Shown here: in pieces, positions 47,815-58,972 of the stretch
Layout: each line of letters opens with the position of its first letter
Position numbering within the stretch: position 1 is the stretch's first letter
Source: Bos javanicus
Taxonomy: Eukaryota > Chordata > Mammalia > Artiodactyla > Bovidae
Reading direction: 5' to 3'
DNA length: 64,000 nt
Assembly (NCBI RefSeq): GCF_032452875.1
Contig: NC_083869.1
Span: forward strand, 80,594,501 to 80,658,500
Program-made: the position numbers and the translations under genes
Notes under the pieces: model-generated
What the model saw: the letters and a program-made list of their open reading frames with translations, nothing else
Database searches by the model: none
Told to the model about the DNA's origin: nothing

Positions 47815-48329
47815 AAAAACTTAAATGAATGAATGAATAAAGGTATATAGTGAAATGTCTTTCTCCCAATCCTTTTCCCAATTTACTGAGTTCTCACTCC
47901 ACTTCATATAGGTAACCATTATTAATAGTTCATTATGTTTTCTTCTGTAATTTCTTTATATAAACACAAGTAAATACAAATATAAATTATTTCTTATTTC
48001 CCCATTATTCTTTAAAATAGAAAATGTATACCATATGGCCTACATTTCAATTTTTATTTTCTCTGTTATATGAATTGTAAACACCTTTATAGTTACCAGT
48101 TTATTTTTTTGTCTTTTGGCCTTATTTTTATTTTATTTTATTTCTAGGTAGAAATCATTTAAGGTGTAATCAAATTTCTCAACTTTTTAATGGCTTTTTC
48201 ATTTTGAGTAATATTTTGAAAGAAATCCTTGAAACTAGGTTTATAAAGAAGTTCTCTCATATTTTCTTCTATGGCTTAATTATTTACATGTAAATCTTTG
48301 ATTTATTTGGAATGTATTCTTGTATAATG
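47815..48329 (-). mobile_element. ancient L1 (L1ME-like), 3' part in reverse
   Basis: Reverse L1 3'-UTR-like sequence ('ataggtaaccattattaata', 'tataaacacaagtaaataca') followed by diverged ORF2 C-terminal sequence ('tttcttctatggcttaatta', 'acatgtaaatctttgattta'). It is interrupted by a Bov-tA at 48330 and continues at 48541-48600. Confidence 0.6.
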
Positions 48330-48540
48330 CACTTCCCTGGTGGCTCAAATGGTAAAGAATCTGCCTTTAACGCAGGATACCAGGGTTCAATCCCTAGATT
48401 GGGAAGATCCCCTGGAGAAGGAAATGGCAACCTACTCCAGTATTCTGGCCTGGAGAATTCCATGGACAGAGGAGCCTGGTGGGCTGTAGTCCATGGGATC
48501 ACAAAGAGTCATGACTGAATGACCAACACTTTCACTTTCA
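48330..48540 (+). repeat. Bov-tA SINE
   Basis: 'acttccctggtggctcaaat', 'ctggagaaggaaatggcaac', 'ggcctggagaattccatgga' and the tail 'gaatgaccaacactttcact'. Flanks 'ttgtataa' (48320-48327) and 'ttgtgtaa' (48541-48548) are a possible target-site duplication with one change. Confidence 0.94.
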
Positions 48541-48600
48541 TTGTGTAAGTTTATAAGATATGAATATAATTTTTTTCCTAGATGGCTAACCACTCTAAAC
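48541..48600 (-). mobile_element. ancient L1, 3' part continued
   Basis: Short continuation of the reverse L1 beyond the SINE: 'tttttttcctagatggctaa' matches the reverse of the ORF2 region upstream of the previous block. Confidence 0.5.
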
Positions 48601-48619
48601 AGGAATAAGATATAAATTC

Positions 48620-48795
48620 CTACTCTTACTACTTTTATTTGCCCTTGTACTGGAAGTAATAATTCATGTAATTAAAGGACAATAGAGTTACAAAAATTTT
48701 AAAGAAGGTTGAAAAAATTACTATTTCTAGGTGATATGATTTATACTTGGAAAGCTGAAGAGAATGAATAGATAAATATTAAAACAGTAAGAGAT
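48620..48795 (+). mobile_element. ancient L1, inverted 5' part (RT region)
   Basis: Forward-oriented diverged L1 ORF2: 'cccttgtactggaagtaata' and 'ttactatttctaggtgatat' followed by 'gatttatacttgg', the decayed region around the FADDMI catalytic motif (here read as LGDMIYT). Opposite orientation to 47815-48600. Confidence 0.6.
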
Positions 48796-50065
48796 TAATA
48801 TTGCACTCATCTCACATGCTAGTAAAGTAATGTTCAAAATTCTCCAAGCCAGGCTCCAGCAATACATGAACCGTGAACTTCTAGATGTTCAATCTGGTTT
48901 TAGAAAAGGCAGAGGAACCAGAGATCAAATTTCCAACATCCACTGGATCATGGAAGAAGCAAGAGAGTTCCAGAAAAAGATCTATTTCTGCTTTATTGAC
49001 TATGCCAAAGTCTTTGACTGTGTGGATCACAATAAACTGTGGAAAATTCTGAAAGAGATGGACATACCAGACCACCCGACTTGCCTCTTGAGAAACCTAT
49101 ATGCAGGTCAGGAAGTAACAATTAGAAGTGGACATGGAACAACAGACTGGTTCCAAATAGGAAAAGGAGTACATCAAGGCTGTATATTGTCACTGTGCTT
49201 ATTTAACTTCTATGCAGAATACATCATGAGAAACGCTGGGCTGGAAGAAGCATAGGCTGGAATCAAGATTGCCGGGAGAAATATCAATAACCTCAGGTAT
49301 GTAGATGACCCTTAGGGCAGAAAGTGAAGAGGAACTAAAAAGCCTCTTGATGAAAGTGAAAGAGGAGAGTGAAAAAGTTGACTTAAAGCTCAACATTCAG
49401 AAAACAAAGATCATGGCCTCTGGTCCCATCACTTCATGGGAAATAGATGGGGAAACAGTGTCAGACTTTATTTTTCAGGGCTCCAAAATCACTGCAGATG
49501 GTGACTGCAGCCGTGAAATTAAAAGATACTCCTTGGAAGGAAAGTTATGACCAACCTAGATAGCATATTGAAAAGCAGTGACATTACTTTGCCAACAAAG
49601 GTTCGTCTAGTCAAGGCTATGGTTTTTCCTGTGGTCATGTATGGATGTGAGAGTTGGCCTGTGAAGAAAGCTGAGCGCCAAAGAATTGATGCTTTTGAAC
49701 TGTGGTCTTGAAGACTCTTGAGAGTCCCTTGGACTGCAAGGAGATCCAACCAGTCCATTCTACAGGAGATCAGTCCTGGGATTTCTTTGGAAGGACTAAT
49801 GCTAAAGCTAAAACTCCAGTACTTTGGCCACCTCATGCGAAGAGTTGACTCATTGGAAAAGACTCTGATGCTGGAAGGGATTGGGGGCAGGAGGAGAAGG
49901 GGATGACGGAGGATGAGATGGCTGGATGGCATCACTGACTTGATGGACGTGAGGTTGAGTGAACTCCAGGAGTTGGTGATAGACAGGGAGACCTGGCGTG
50001 CTGCGATTCATGGGGTTGCAAAGAGTCGGACATGACTAAGTGCCTAAGCACAGCACAAACTGACT
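48796..50065 (+). mobile_element. BovB LINE, 5'-truncated
   Basis: About 1.27 kb from the RT region ('attgcactcatctcacatgc') to a modified 3' end ('ggacatgactaagtgcctaa'). It keeps 'CFIDYAKVFDCVDHNK' (motif A) and a motif C changed to YVDD (49298-49309), followed at once by a small deletion that destroys the frame. No convincing target-site duplication. It sits within the ancient L1. Confidence 0.94.
48830..49255 (+). pseudogene. BovB ORF2 remnant: RT middle
   Basis: 141-codon frame 'MFKILQARLQQYMNRELLDV … FIDYAKVFDCVDHNKLWKIL … GVHQGCILSLCLFNFYAEY', stopped by a TAG after GLEEA. It spans motif A to just before motif C. A dead element fragment. Confidence 0.92.
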
Positions 50066-50400
50066 CAAAAGAATCTTTGGAAAAATAAATATGAGTAGCT
50101 AGTGAAATTCTGGAAAAGAACATTGAAGAGAATGAATATTACCAGATATTAAACCTATTATAGAACCTCAGAATTTAATGCAGTATGCTACTATTGCATA
50201 AATAGACCAGAGAAATAAATAGGAAGTTCATAAATCGACTCCAAGAAATAATGGAAATTTTGTACATGATAAGGGCACAGTCTTCACCTAGCAGGGAAAA
50301 GATGATGTTGGAAAAACTCATTTATTTTAAGCAGCAAGTTGTGAATCATCCTATAAACAGTGAACATTCTAAAATGCATCACAAAGTACCCACATCCTAG
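50066..50400 (+). mobile_element. ancient L1, inverted 5' part continued
   Basis: Forward L1 ORF2, old subfamily: 'aatctttggaaaaataaata', 'accagatattaaacctatta', 'taaatagaccagagaaataa' and 'gcagggaaaagatgatgttg' parallel the consensus IWKNK … LPDIKTYYK … GKD region. Relative to 48795, roughly 0.3-0.4 kb of L1 coding sequence is missing across the BovB. Confidence 0.6.
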
Positions 50401-50492
50401 AAAAGCTAATGAGGCTGAAAAGGCACTCTGTGTTCTTAGTAACCCTACAACTTCAGCAAAGAAATAAGCTACTTGTTGCTATGTCACAATGA

Positions 50493-50709
50493 GGGGCTTC
50501 CCTGGTGGCTCAGACGGTAAAGCATCTGCCTGCAGTGCAGGAGACCTGGGTTTGATTCCCAGGTCCGGAAGATCCCCTGGAGAAGGGGATGACTACCCAC
50601 TTCGTATTCTTGCCTGGAGAACTCCATGAACAGAGGAGCCTGGTGGGCTGCAGTCCATGGGATCACAAAGAGTCAGACACGACTGAGTGACTAACTCTTT
50701 CACTTTCAC
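50493..50709 (+). repeat. Bov-tA SINE
   Basis: Complete copy: 'gggcttccctggtggctcag', 'ctgcagtgcaggagacctgg', 'gtgggctgcagtccatggga' and 'cagacacgactgagtgacta'. Target-site duplication 'atgtca(c/a)aatga' at 50481-50492 and 50710-50721 (one mismatch). Confidence 0.96.
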
Positions 50710-50721
50710 ATGTCAAAATGA

Positions 50722-51849
50722 AGCAAGTTGCCAAATTTCATCTATAGAGATTAGAACAGAATTTATTTGTACCCTTTATCTACTCTCCAATGGATAGGTA
50801 CATAGAAGGGGAGAGGAATTAGGCTTTTTGCAAAAATAAAGCAGAATACTTATAAGTTCTAGAAATCATTTGCTTTTAAACAATCTATGGCACAGTGGGG
50901 AAACAAGATGGTATTCTTGAATGGTTTTAAAAATACCTGTTTCATTCAGCATAAGGAAACCTTAGAGGATTGTTGGCTAGCTACCCTTTATTATCTTCCA
51001 AGTAATTTTTGTTTTGTTTTAATGCTATCATGGAGATGACATGTAGGCCACTGAGAGTCTACCAGCAGGCAGGATACAGGGGAGGCAAGCTGTGTGCAGT
51101 GTTAATTGCTTTCATTAGTGCTCAGGAATTCTTAGGGAAGTAGTTTGGCTTAGAGACTCGGCTCCAGGTTTTTCATCTCCAGGTGTTCTTATTCTAGGCT
51201 TGTTGCTTTATTGCCTTGCTTGCCTAATTTCACTTTCACCCATTTTGTAGGTTAAATTTGAATAAAATCCCTTCATATCTTTCTGAGCTGTTGGGCAAGG
51301 TAGCAGTGTTGTATAGATTAATTCAGGGTCTAAAAGTCATTTGATTCAGGGTGCAGTATAAATGCAAAGCAGAATGCACCGTAAAGCAAAATGCTAATTA
51401 TTGCCGGCAATGCAGATGCTACTTTTAAAGGTACCAGATGTGTATCGCCTCTCAATATCATGGGCTGGTTCCTGGAAAACAATATGAGGCATGTGAATGG
51501 TATAAACTGACTAAAACAAATCACTCACAAGAATAAAAACCACTGAGCAAGCAGAGCTACGATTATCCTCAGAAAAATTAGAATGCCACTTTCTGGGAGA
51601 GAGCCTGGTGAAATGGGCAACAGAATATCTGATAAAATACTAGATCCAAAAAAATTTTGTAAAACACTGATGAATTATCCTTTTGTTTGTTTTCCTTTGC
51701 ACATTGTTGTACAGTTTAGCAGTTTAGTAAGAGGTTGGGATGCCACTTAGTAGACTTGGACATAGTACCATCTAAGTTATGAGAAGTTTTCAAGATAATT
51801 TTTTCTGATGTAGGCTCAGGATGTTAGAGTATTTAGTTTATAACAATTT
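50722..51849. other. unassigned non-coding DNA
   Basis: No gene or repeat recognised. Confidence 0.4.
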
Positions 51850-51858
51850 ATTATGTGC

Positions 51859-52150
51859 CTGAGTCCCTTGGACAGCGAGGAGATCAAACCAGTCAATCTT
51901 AAAGGAAATCAGTCCTGAATACTCACTGGAAGGACTGAGGCTGAAGCTGAAGCTCCAATAGTTTGGCCACCTGGTACGAAGAGCTGACTCATTGGAAAAG
52001 ATCCCGATGCTGGGAAAGATTGAAGGCAGGAAGAGAAGGGGATGACAGAGCAAGCTCCGGGAGTTGGTGATGGACAGGAAAGCCTGGTATGCTGCAGTCC
52101 ATGGGGTCGCAAAGAGTTGGACGTGACTGAGTTGGACGTGAACTAAACTG
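51859..52150 (+). mobile_element. BovB LINE 3' fragment
   Basis: 292 bp: 'gagtcccttggacagcgagg', 'gctgaagctccaatagtttg', then 'gaagagaaggggatgacagagc'-type sequence joined to 'aagctccgggagttggtgat'. About 50 bp (the usual GATGAGATGGCTGG block) is deleted at this join, and 'gagttggacgtga(a)ct' is duplicated near the 3' end (52114-52144). Target-site duplication 'attatgtgc' at 51850-51858 and 52151-52159. Confidence 0.93.
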
Positions 52151-52159
52151 ATTATGTGC

Positions 52160-53214
52160 TATGAAGATCAGGTAAACACAGTGTTCAGGAAGAAATTGAA
52201 CTTGCTTTTGACTATCCACAAGATTAAGTTGGTCTTCTAACTATTTTATTTCTATTACATATCCCCCAAATTTTGTCCCATTTGGAGCACATTAGTTCAG
52301 ACTACAGACTAGAGGAAATGGAAAGGAAAGAATAGATTAGCTATAAGGGTAAGTAGAGTTGCTCTAAGTAAATGTAAGAATTTCCCTGTAAACCATGTCA
52401 AAGGAAGAAATCTAGTAAATTGGCTAATTTTTGTTATCAGGAAGGAGGGAGCATATCAGTTCTTCAAAAAAGTTAATTTAAGCATTTGATTCTGAATTAA
52501 ATTTAATACACAGGGTCTAATAAAGGGATAGCTAAGCAACATACTGTACTGTGTTGAAAGTTTTATGAAAATGAACTTGACATATAAATTTAAATAAATT
52601 CTGAAAATTGTAATATCCTATTATAAAATATGAGAGATTTAAAGAATCTGCAGATTCACAAATATTGAGAGCTGGGCCCTTTTATCTTATGGCAGAATTC
52701 TCTATATGATATTGCAGAGACTCCGGAGGCCCAATATGAATATAGAAATAGACAAAAACAGTGATGCTGGATGGTTCTGAAATCCATCCTATATAGAAAT
52801 ATTTCATCATTCCAACTGAAAAGGACCTTTATAATAGGATAATTTCTTTATATTTTTTTCTTGATAGGCTCCATTATCTCCTTCTGTAACTCCTTTCTGT
52901 CTAGCATACTTTCATTCATGACATTTAATATTTAAACTATCGCTTCCAAAATAATCAAGCAGGATGTACCTGAAGAGCTCCTGTGAGTGACTCGGCAATT
53001 TCAGGGACAGAATTGAGCTGCCTACACAAATGGTCCGTGAAGGCGGCGAAGAAGAACAATCACTTTGAATCGTGCCCTCATCCTCTCTTCCTTTTGGCAG
53101 ATAACCTTGCCCCCTGTTTCTGAGGAAATAGAAGCTGTTACTCAGAAACGGCATCTGCTTCTTGCTCTGCTCCTACCAAATGCTTGTCTTCCATTCTTGT
53201 TCTCTCCCTATTAA
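52160..53214. other. unassigned non-coding DNA
   Basis: No gene or repeat recognised. Confidence 0.4.
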
Positions 53215-53535
53215 AAGATAAACTGAAGCATATTAAAAATGGTAAGAGTTTATTTGAGCAAAAATCAGTTTGAATCAGGTAGTGCCCAACTGTAAGTGGT
53301 TAGGTGCATTCCACCAACAGGAGTTAGAAGGAGACTTTCACAGAGAAAAGGAGGTGTCCAAAGCTGGGAAATTATTGATTGGCTATAACTTAAAGCTTCT
53401 TTGGCCATTTGTGATTGGCTGTCCATAGATTTCAAATTTGTAAGCTTGAGACATTACAGGCTTAGGTTTTGTTTTGCTTCTGTAGGCTGCTTCAGCATTA
53501 GAGCCACTTCAGTGTTATGGCCTCCTTGTTTAATT
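53215..53535 (-). repeat. old LTR-like repeat
   Basis: The 'aagagtttatttgagcaaaa' start, 'agtgcccaactgtaagtggt', 'gaaggagactttcacagaga' and 'tgtgattggctgtccataga' resemble an ancient mammalian LTR read in reverse. Subfamily not assigned. No viral coding sequence is present. The next SINE begins at its edge. Confidence 0.45.
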
Positions 53536-53650
53536 AATCCCCTGGAGAAGGGAACAGCTACCCACCCTGGTATTCTGGCCTGGAGAACTCCATGGACTGT
53601 AGTCTGTGGGGTCCAAAGAGTCGGACACGACTGAGCAACTTTCACCTCTT
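53536..53650 (+). repeat. Bov-tA SINE, 3' half
   Basis: 'cccctggagaagggaacagc', 'ggcctggagaactccatgga' and 'cggacacgactgagcaactt'. The tRNA-like head is absent, and part of the middle (gaggagcctggcgggctac) is deleted. Confidence 0.9.
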
Positions 53651-54035
53651 TTCATCTGGACCAAGGAATTATTCTCTACCTGGAATCTCAATCCTGCCTT
53701 CTCTGGGACCTCTCTTCATAAACACTCTTGGTTCTCTGCTTATTTCCATCAATGTTTGTGTTCAGATCTTTGGGGAAAACAACAGTTACAAAAATGATGA
53801 CAAATATGATGACAACCATACTTTTCTGCCCCATTTCTTCTTCCCCTTCCCAGCCCAACCTTCTGACATTGACAGCTTTTTTTCTTTCCCTCAAGATTTA
53901 GAAATCTCTTAAATGTGGGAGAATTTTCTTCCCAGCTTTCTTTTATTTTCACGCAACACACTTGTTGGGGTAAGGGAATCTCATCTACTCTGATGATTTT
54001 AATGACTCTCTCTTAACTTCAGATGTTTACATCCA
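53651..54035. other. unassigned non-coding DNA
   Basis: No gene supported. Overlapping frames on both strands cover the same 300 bp. Confidence 0.4.
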
Positions 54036-54590
54036 GTTGCCTACTGGCCAGCGCCTGCTGGATAAACAGCATCTCCAGGCACGAACTCACGTCTGTCGCT
54101 TAACTTTCTCCTCTGTGTGCCCTCAGATACCATCCATCCAGAAATGTGGGCTTCATCCTTGACTTCTCCCTCCCCATCAACCACCTCCAGTTGGTCACTA
54201 AGTTCTGTTGATTCTACCTCCTAAATACTCTTGAATATGTATGGTTGTTTCCATCTTCCCTGCTACTATCCTAGATCAAGTGGTATGATCTCCCACCTGG
54301 ATATTTCTATATCGCCTCCTTGTCTCCCTGTCTAAAGCCTTGTTCCTCCCTCATTTATTCTCATTGCAGCCGGAGAGATCTTGGTACAAAGCAATTCTGA
54401 TTATGTCATGTCCATGCTTAAAAACCTTCAGAAACTCCCCATTCTTCTCATGAAGATGTTAAAATTCTTTGATTTGGCTTATAAAACTCTTCATGGTATC
54501 ATTTTCCTCTCTAGCCTGGCTTTTTAAGTATCAAGCTTTTAAGCCATAGGAAACTTACTTCACTTTCCTAACAGTATGAGCACATAATTT
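54036..54590 (+). repeat. L2 LINE 3' region, left part
   Basis: Old L2 pattern: 'gggcttcatccttgacttct', 'accacctccagttggtcact', 'tctccctgtctaaagccttg', 'cggagagatcttggtacaaa' and 'tccatgcttaaaaaccttca'. Continues at about 55040 after a MIR and unassigned DNA. Confidence 0.72.
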
Positions 54591-54815
54591 ATGGTTAGAA
54601 GCTCAGATTTTAGCACCAGACTATTTAGGATTCAAACCCTAGCTTTGTCACTTAATAATGTTGTGACCTCAGGCAGGTAACTTCTTTGTCTCAGTTTTCC
54701 CATCTGTAAAATGCAACAATAGTAGGATTACTGTGAGGATTAAATGATTTGATGAGTGTAGTAGAACACTTGGAAATTCTGAGTCAGAAATAGCATTCAA
54801 TAAACATGAACCTTT
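54591..54815 (+). repeat. MIR SINE
   Basis: Well-preserved MIR: 'agaagctcagattttagcac', 'ctttgtcacttaataatgtt', 'cagttttcccatctgtaaaa', 'ctgtgaggattaaatgattt' and 'cattcaataaacatgaacc'. Confidence 0.82.
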
Positions 54816-55039
54816 ATCATTCCTGTGGTTCTAAACACTGAAAAGATTGTGTTGACCCCACATTTGGGATTCAAAATAAAAGTAATTAAAAAATTTGAAG
54901 TGCATTTAGGCAATAAGTAAGCCTAACAATGGTGTGCTGTTTTTAAAGATTACTACTTTGTAGGTTCTTTGTGAAAATACTACATTGAATAAAAGGAGAG
55001 ATATTTTGTTGCTCCTGCTTTGTTGGTGATTGACCCTGG
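54816..55039. other. unassigned DNA between MIR and L2
   Basis: No clear repeat match; it may be decayed L2. Confidence 0.35.
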
Positions 55040-55395
55040 GCTTAATCTGGGGCTTTGATCCAGTACATGCTTTTCCCTCTTCCTAGAACACTCTGCTTGT
55101 TTCTCACTGCCTCTTTCTGAGCTAAATCCCTTCCCTCACTTGGGTCTCAGTTACATGAAAATTTTTCTCAAAGACTGTTTTTGACCTTGGATCTGAGCCG
55201 TGCCCCCACCCCAACTCTCTTTGCCTGCTGTATTCTCATAACTTGGCACGTCCCATTTGTGTCAGGATGTCACTTTTACTTGTTTTATCTCATGGTAATG
55301 CTACTGCCGTGAAGGCAGAGACTACGTCCACCTTGTTCACATTATTATCCCCTGTGCCTGGCATTGTATATGCTCAGTAAATCAGTGAATGACTA
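55040..55395 (+). repeat. L2 LINE 3' region, right part
   Basis: 'cttcctagaacactctgctt', 'ctcattataacttggcacgt'-like sequence, 'gaaggcagagactacgtcca' and 'cctgtgcctggcattgtata' then 'tgctcagtaaatcagtgaat', the characteristic L2 3' terminus. Confidence 0.75.
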
Positions 55396-58300
55396 TCCAA
55401 AACTTTTTCTTTAGGCAACATCTCACTGGAACAGAGATTATTCTGTGTAAGAGTATACTCATCTTTTTAAAAAATGGTTTATTTTCTTTTTTCTTCTGAC
55501 ATTAAGATGCTCTGCCTTAAACACCACTCATACCCCCAAAGAATTACTAGCTTGGTCTTTGTTGTTTTCAAATCCAAATAACAGAAAACGAGGTAACATG
55601 CCCTCTAAGAGTGTGTGTTTGAAAACCTTTGCAAAGTGTGACAGGATTTTCTCTGCGCTGGATTTAAGGAACTGGTGTGGAGGCTTTGCTTTTGAATCTG
55701 TTGTCTTTTCAAAAATTGAGTTATAATTGACACATAATATTACTGAGTCTACCGTCTTAAGTCTACCTCAAGATCTGTAATGGTGGGCATCTCCATCTTG
55801 GACAGATTGACAGGGAAGACATTTCTGGCTAGGAGCCTCTGAAATGGGAGTCTTGGGCAATTACTTGTTCATGTGCACGCAGAGCAGTTCCTGTGTTTCA
55901 GACCTGAGGGCCCCTGAGAAGCCTTTGATTCCCTGTTCGGTAGTTAGGCGCTGGGACTTCATCTCACTATTATAAATTATTCATCACACATTCATAAGTC
56001 CTTCCTAGGAGGTTTGTACTAGTGCCTGTAGAGGCATGATGTGATACACAAGGACAAAGACATGGTCCTTCCCAGCAGAAGTACAATCCAGATATTCCCT
56101 GCTGCTCTTAAGAATGGCCACCTGACACCTCCAGGGCAAAGCCAATACCTGTCCCAGGAGTTTTGTACATGTCCAGGGAGTTGGCTTCATCTTGTCATCT
56201 TGGGCTCTGATTTCTTCCTGATGCTAGATTTTCATTGTTTATTTTGTGTTTTGTGGATGTTCCTTTATCTCTGCCCTAGCAACCCAGACACAGGACAGTT
56301 TTCTTCTGCTTGATTCTTTCTCTCACACTCCTAAAATATCACCCTGGAAGCAGCTGTGTGTAGTGGCATTTCACTGAAGAAATGGGCAACAGTGAGGAAA
56401 GTTGTATGGCATTCTGTAGTCTGATAATCTAAAATCGAACACTGGGCTTTTTAAAAAGTCCCTCCACCATTCTCCCAGCCTTAATTTCAGATGCCTGCTA
56501 TGTTTTTTGTCTCTCTCTCCTTCCTTTCTGTGCTGACTTTCAGCCACTCTGAAAAGGAAAATAATATTTTCTCATACTTGTTTATGCTGAGCCATCCAGC
56601 TCTCTCCATTTCCTACCCATAAACCTGCTTGAGCTTCCTCTGCATGGCTGCTATTCACCAATGCACTTTGCTAAACAAGGCACCAACTGTTCCACATCCC
56701 CCTATTCTCCTTTTCCCCGATTAGGTGACTTACGTCAGCACCACCACCTGCACCCCTCCTCCACCGCAAGTGCATATAGCCACATTTGGTTTAAATGTCA
56801 TTTTCTCCTATTTACCTGACAGAAGTTGGAGACCTCGGGAAAGCTTGGAAGAAAACGAGCTTATTTTTTGAATGCTTTATTTCAACACTTGAAGGATAAG
56901 GACCAAGGCTTGTTCACCATTGTATTCCTATCCTCTGTGCATGCTATATATAGTTATTACATGGATGAGTTTACAAGCCCAGAAGAGCTGCACTGAGGTT
57001 ATGTCCCTCTTTTCCTTCTTTATTTATTTTTTTTCTTTAGATAGCTCAGCACCATCTGATTTGCCTATATCTAATCTGTAGTATATTCCAATATATTCAA
57101 GGCACTATTAATTTGAAAACAGTTAACAGTATTAAATAGTAACACTATTAATTTGAAACTTGGCTTGCACTCTTGTCACAGCATTCTTCTTGACATCTAA
57201 GGCAAACAGTGAGGATCTGGCAAAATCTTTTGACTTTGCTGAGTGTAGCAATGTTCTCTTCAGAGCCCCTGGCTGCCAGTATCCCTGAGATGGAATGAAC
57301 TTTTGACTCGGCACAGCACAGTGCCTCAAGCTGTTCCCTGTAGGGGTGAAGAGCTTGGATGAGGTTAAGGACTTGGGTGGCTTCTACATGTGTTGTAAGG
57401 CAGCTTTACCTGTATTTGCATCAGCAAAAAGGTTTGTGCTGGAGAAGCATGCACACCAGCCAAAGACCAAGGCTTGTTTTGAATATGCCATCCAGGATTC
57501 CTGGGACACCAGCTATTGGAACTAATGTCTGACAATTATGTTTTTCTTTAAATAAACCCCAACAGCTTTGCCACCAGCAGTTGTCTCCCATGCGTTTTTA
57601 AAGCATCCATAGCGTCCTTGAAAGGAGTTTTGTCTTTTCCATATCCTGTTTATTTTCCCAGGTGAAATGATCTCACAAAGCCATTTGAATTTAATGAAAT
57701 GATTAGCCTGGGCCCAAAAGCTTTACATTTGAATAGGGCATTTCTTTACTTCCAAAGTAGCTTTTCAGTGAGAAAACTGACAGTGATATAGCCATTGACC
57801 TTAAAGATGAAATATTTGCCCTTCTGTGCCATGTACTTTCTCAGGAGAAAGTTATGTTATTTTCCTGGTCCTCCAGTGAAATATTGTGGTCCTTCACAGA
57901 GGTAGAACACTGTGGGTTTTAGATCAACAATGTCACAGTTTTCTTTACTTTCATCACCCACTGCCTGCATTTTGTTTGGAAGCCAAAACAGCAGAGCTGC
58001 TGGTGCCGTTTGAGCGGATTTCTTTGTTGTATTCTCTCCACATTTTGAAAACCTTAAGAATTGCTACTCAATAAAAAAATAACAGTTGGGCTTCATTTCA
58101 GTATTGGTGTTGCAACTCCAGCAGTGCACACTGCAGCAGGCTCTGGAGGAAGCTTTTAGGAGACTCCATAATTTCTTCCTGACCCCAGCTGGTGATCAGT
58201 TTATGTCCTGAAGCTTGCAGATGAATAGCCCTTGTAATTCCCATCCTAGTGTGGGTTCATTCTGACTTGCCCCTCTCTGAAAAGAAAATCTGAAAGTGAC

Positions 58301-58870
58301 TTGAGAGTGTTTTGAAATGTTATTCCTCTGTAAGCAGGTGGAGAAACACCTTCGATTAATAGACTCTTATTTACTAAAAACAGAAAGCATTTTGTGTATC
58401 ACATTAGAAAGCTGTTCAATGACCATAACCCATTAGGGTGTTTATGGTCCATTTATGGTTTTGTTCTCTTCCCTTCTCTTTAACATATTATTTTCATTCA
58501 TTCAATAACAATCATTTGATGATTCTTGGATTCTTTTTTCATGTGTTCTTTTATTCACACATCTATTAAGCATCTTTTTACTTACAAGATACTATATAAT
58601 ATAATTATTCTGTCCTCCTAAGAATAGAAAACAAAACAAAACCCAAGAAATAGATTGCTGACATCCATGGGTTTACAAGCTGACGGGGCAGATAATAATT
58701 AAATGTGTACAACATAGGGTGGTTAAAAATATCTTTACATTCCATGCTTTTAAAATTTTTTATTTTTATTTTTTTACACTTTCCAAGTTTCTTCCCCCAG
58801 GTCATCTGGTGGTCATACCAATTGCAGAGTGGGGATTGGAGCCCGTATCTCTTCTAATTCTCTTTCCTCC
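55396..58870. other. unassigned DNA with a small old L1 scrap
   Basis: About 3.5 kb. At 55712-55765, 'aaaattgagttataattgac' and 'acataatattactgagtcta' resemble an old L1 3' terminus in reverse. Around 55995-56090 and 58490-58720 are faint L2/MIR-class traces. A 16-bp direct repeat 'cactattaatttgaaa' lies at 57103-57118 and 57143-57158. No coding gene is supported. Confidence 0.4.
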
Positions 58871-58972
58871 TGTTTTTTTTTTTTTAATTTTTTATTGCAA
58901 GATGTTTGCTTTACAATATTGTGCTGGTTTCTGCCACACATCAACATGAATTAGCCACAGGTATACATATGT
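58871..58972 (-). mobile_element. L1 3'-end fragment
   Basis: T-tract then 'gcaagatgtttgctttacaa', 'tattgtgctggtttctgcca' and 'gaattagccacaggtataca': the reverse of an L1 3' UTR, more diverged than the 13.5-kb copy. Sequence beyond 58972 is unrelated. Confidence 0.8.

Noticed and set aside
57103..57158. 16-bp direct repeat 'cactattaatttgaaa' as a target-site duplication
   Set aside because: The 24 bp between the copies has no tail or element; more likely a small local duplication in AT-rich DNA.
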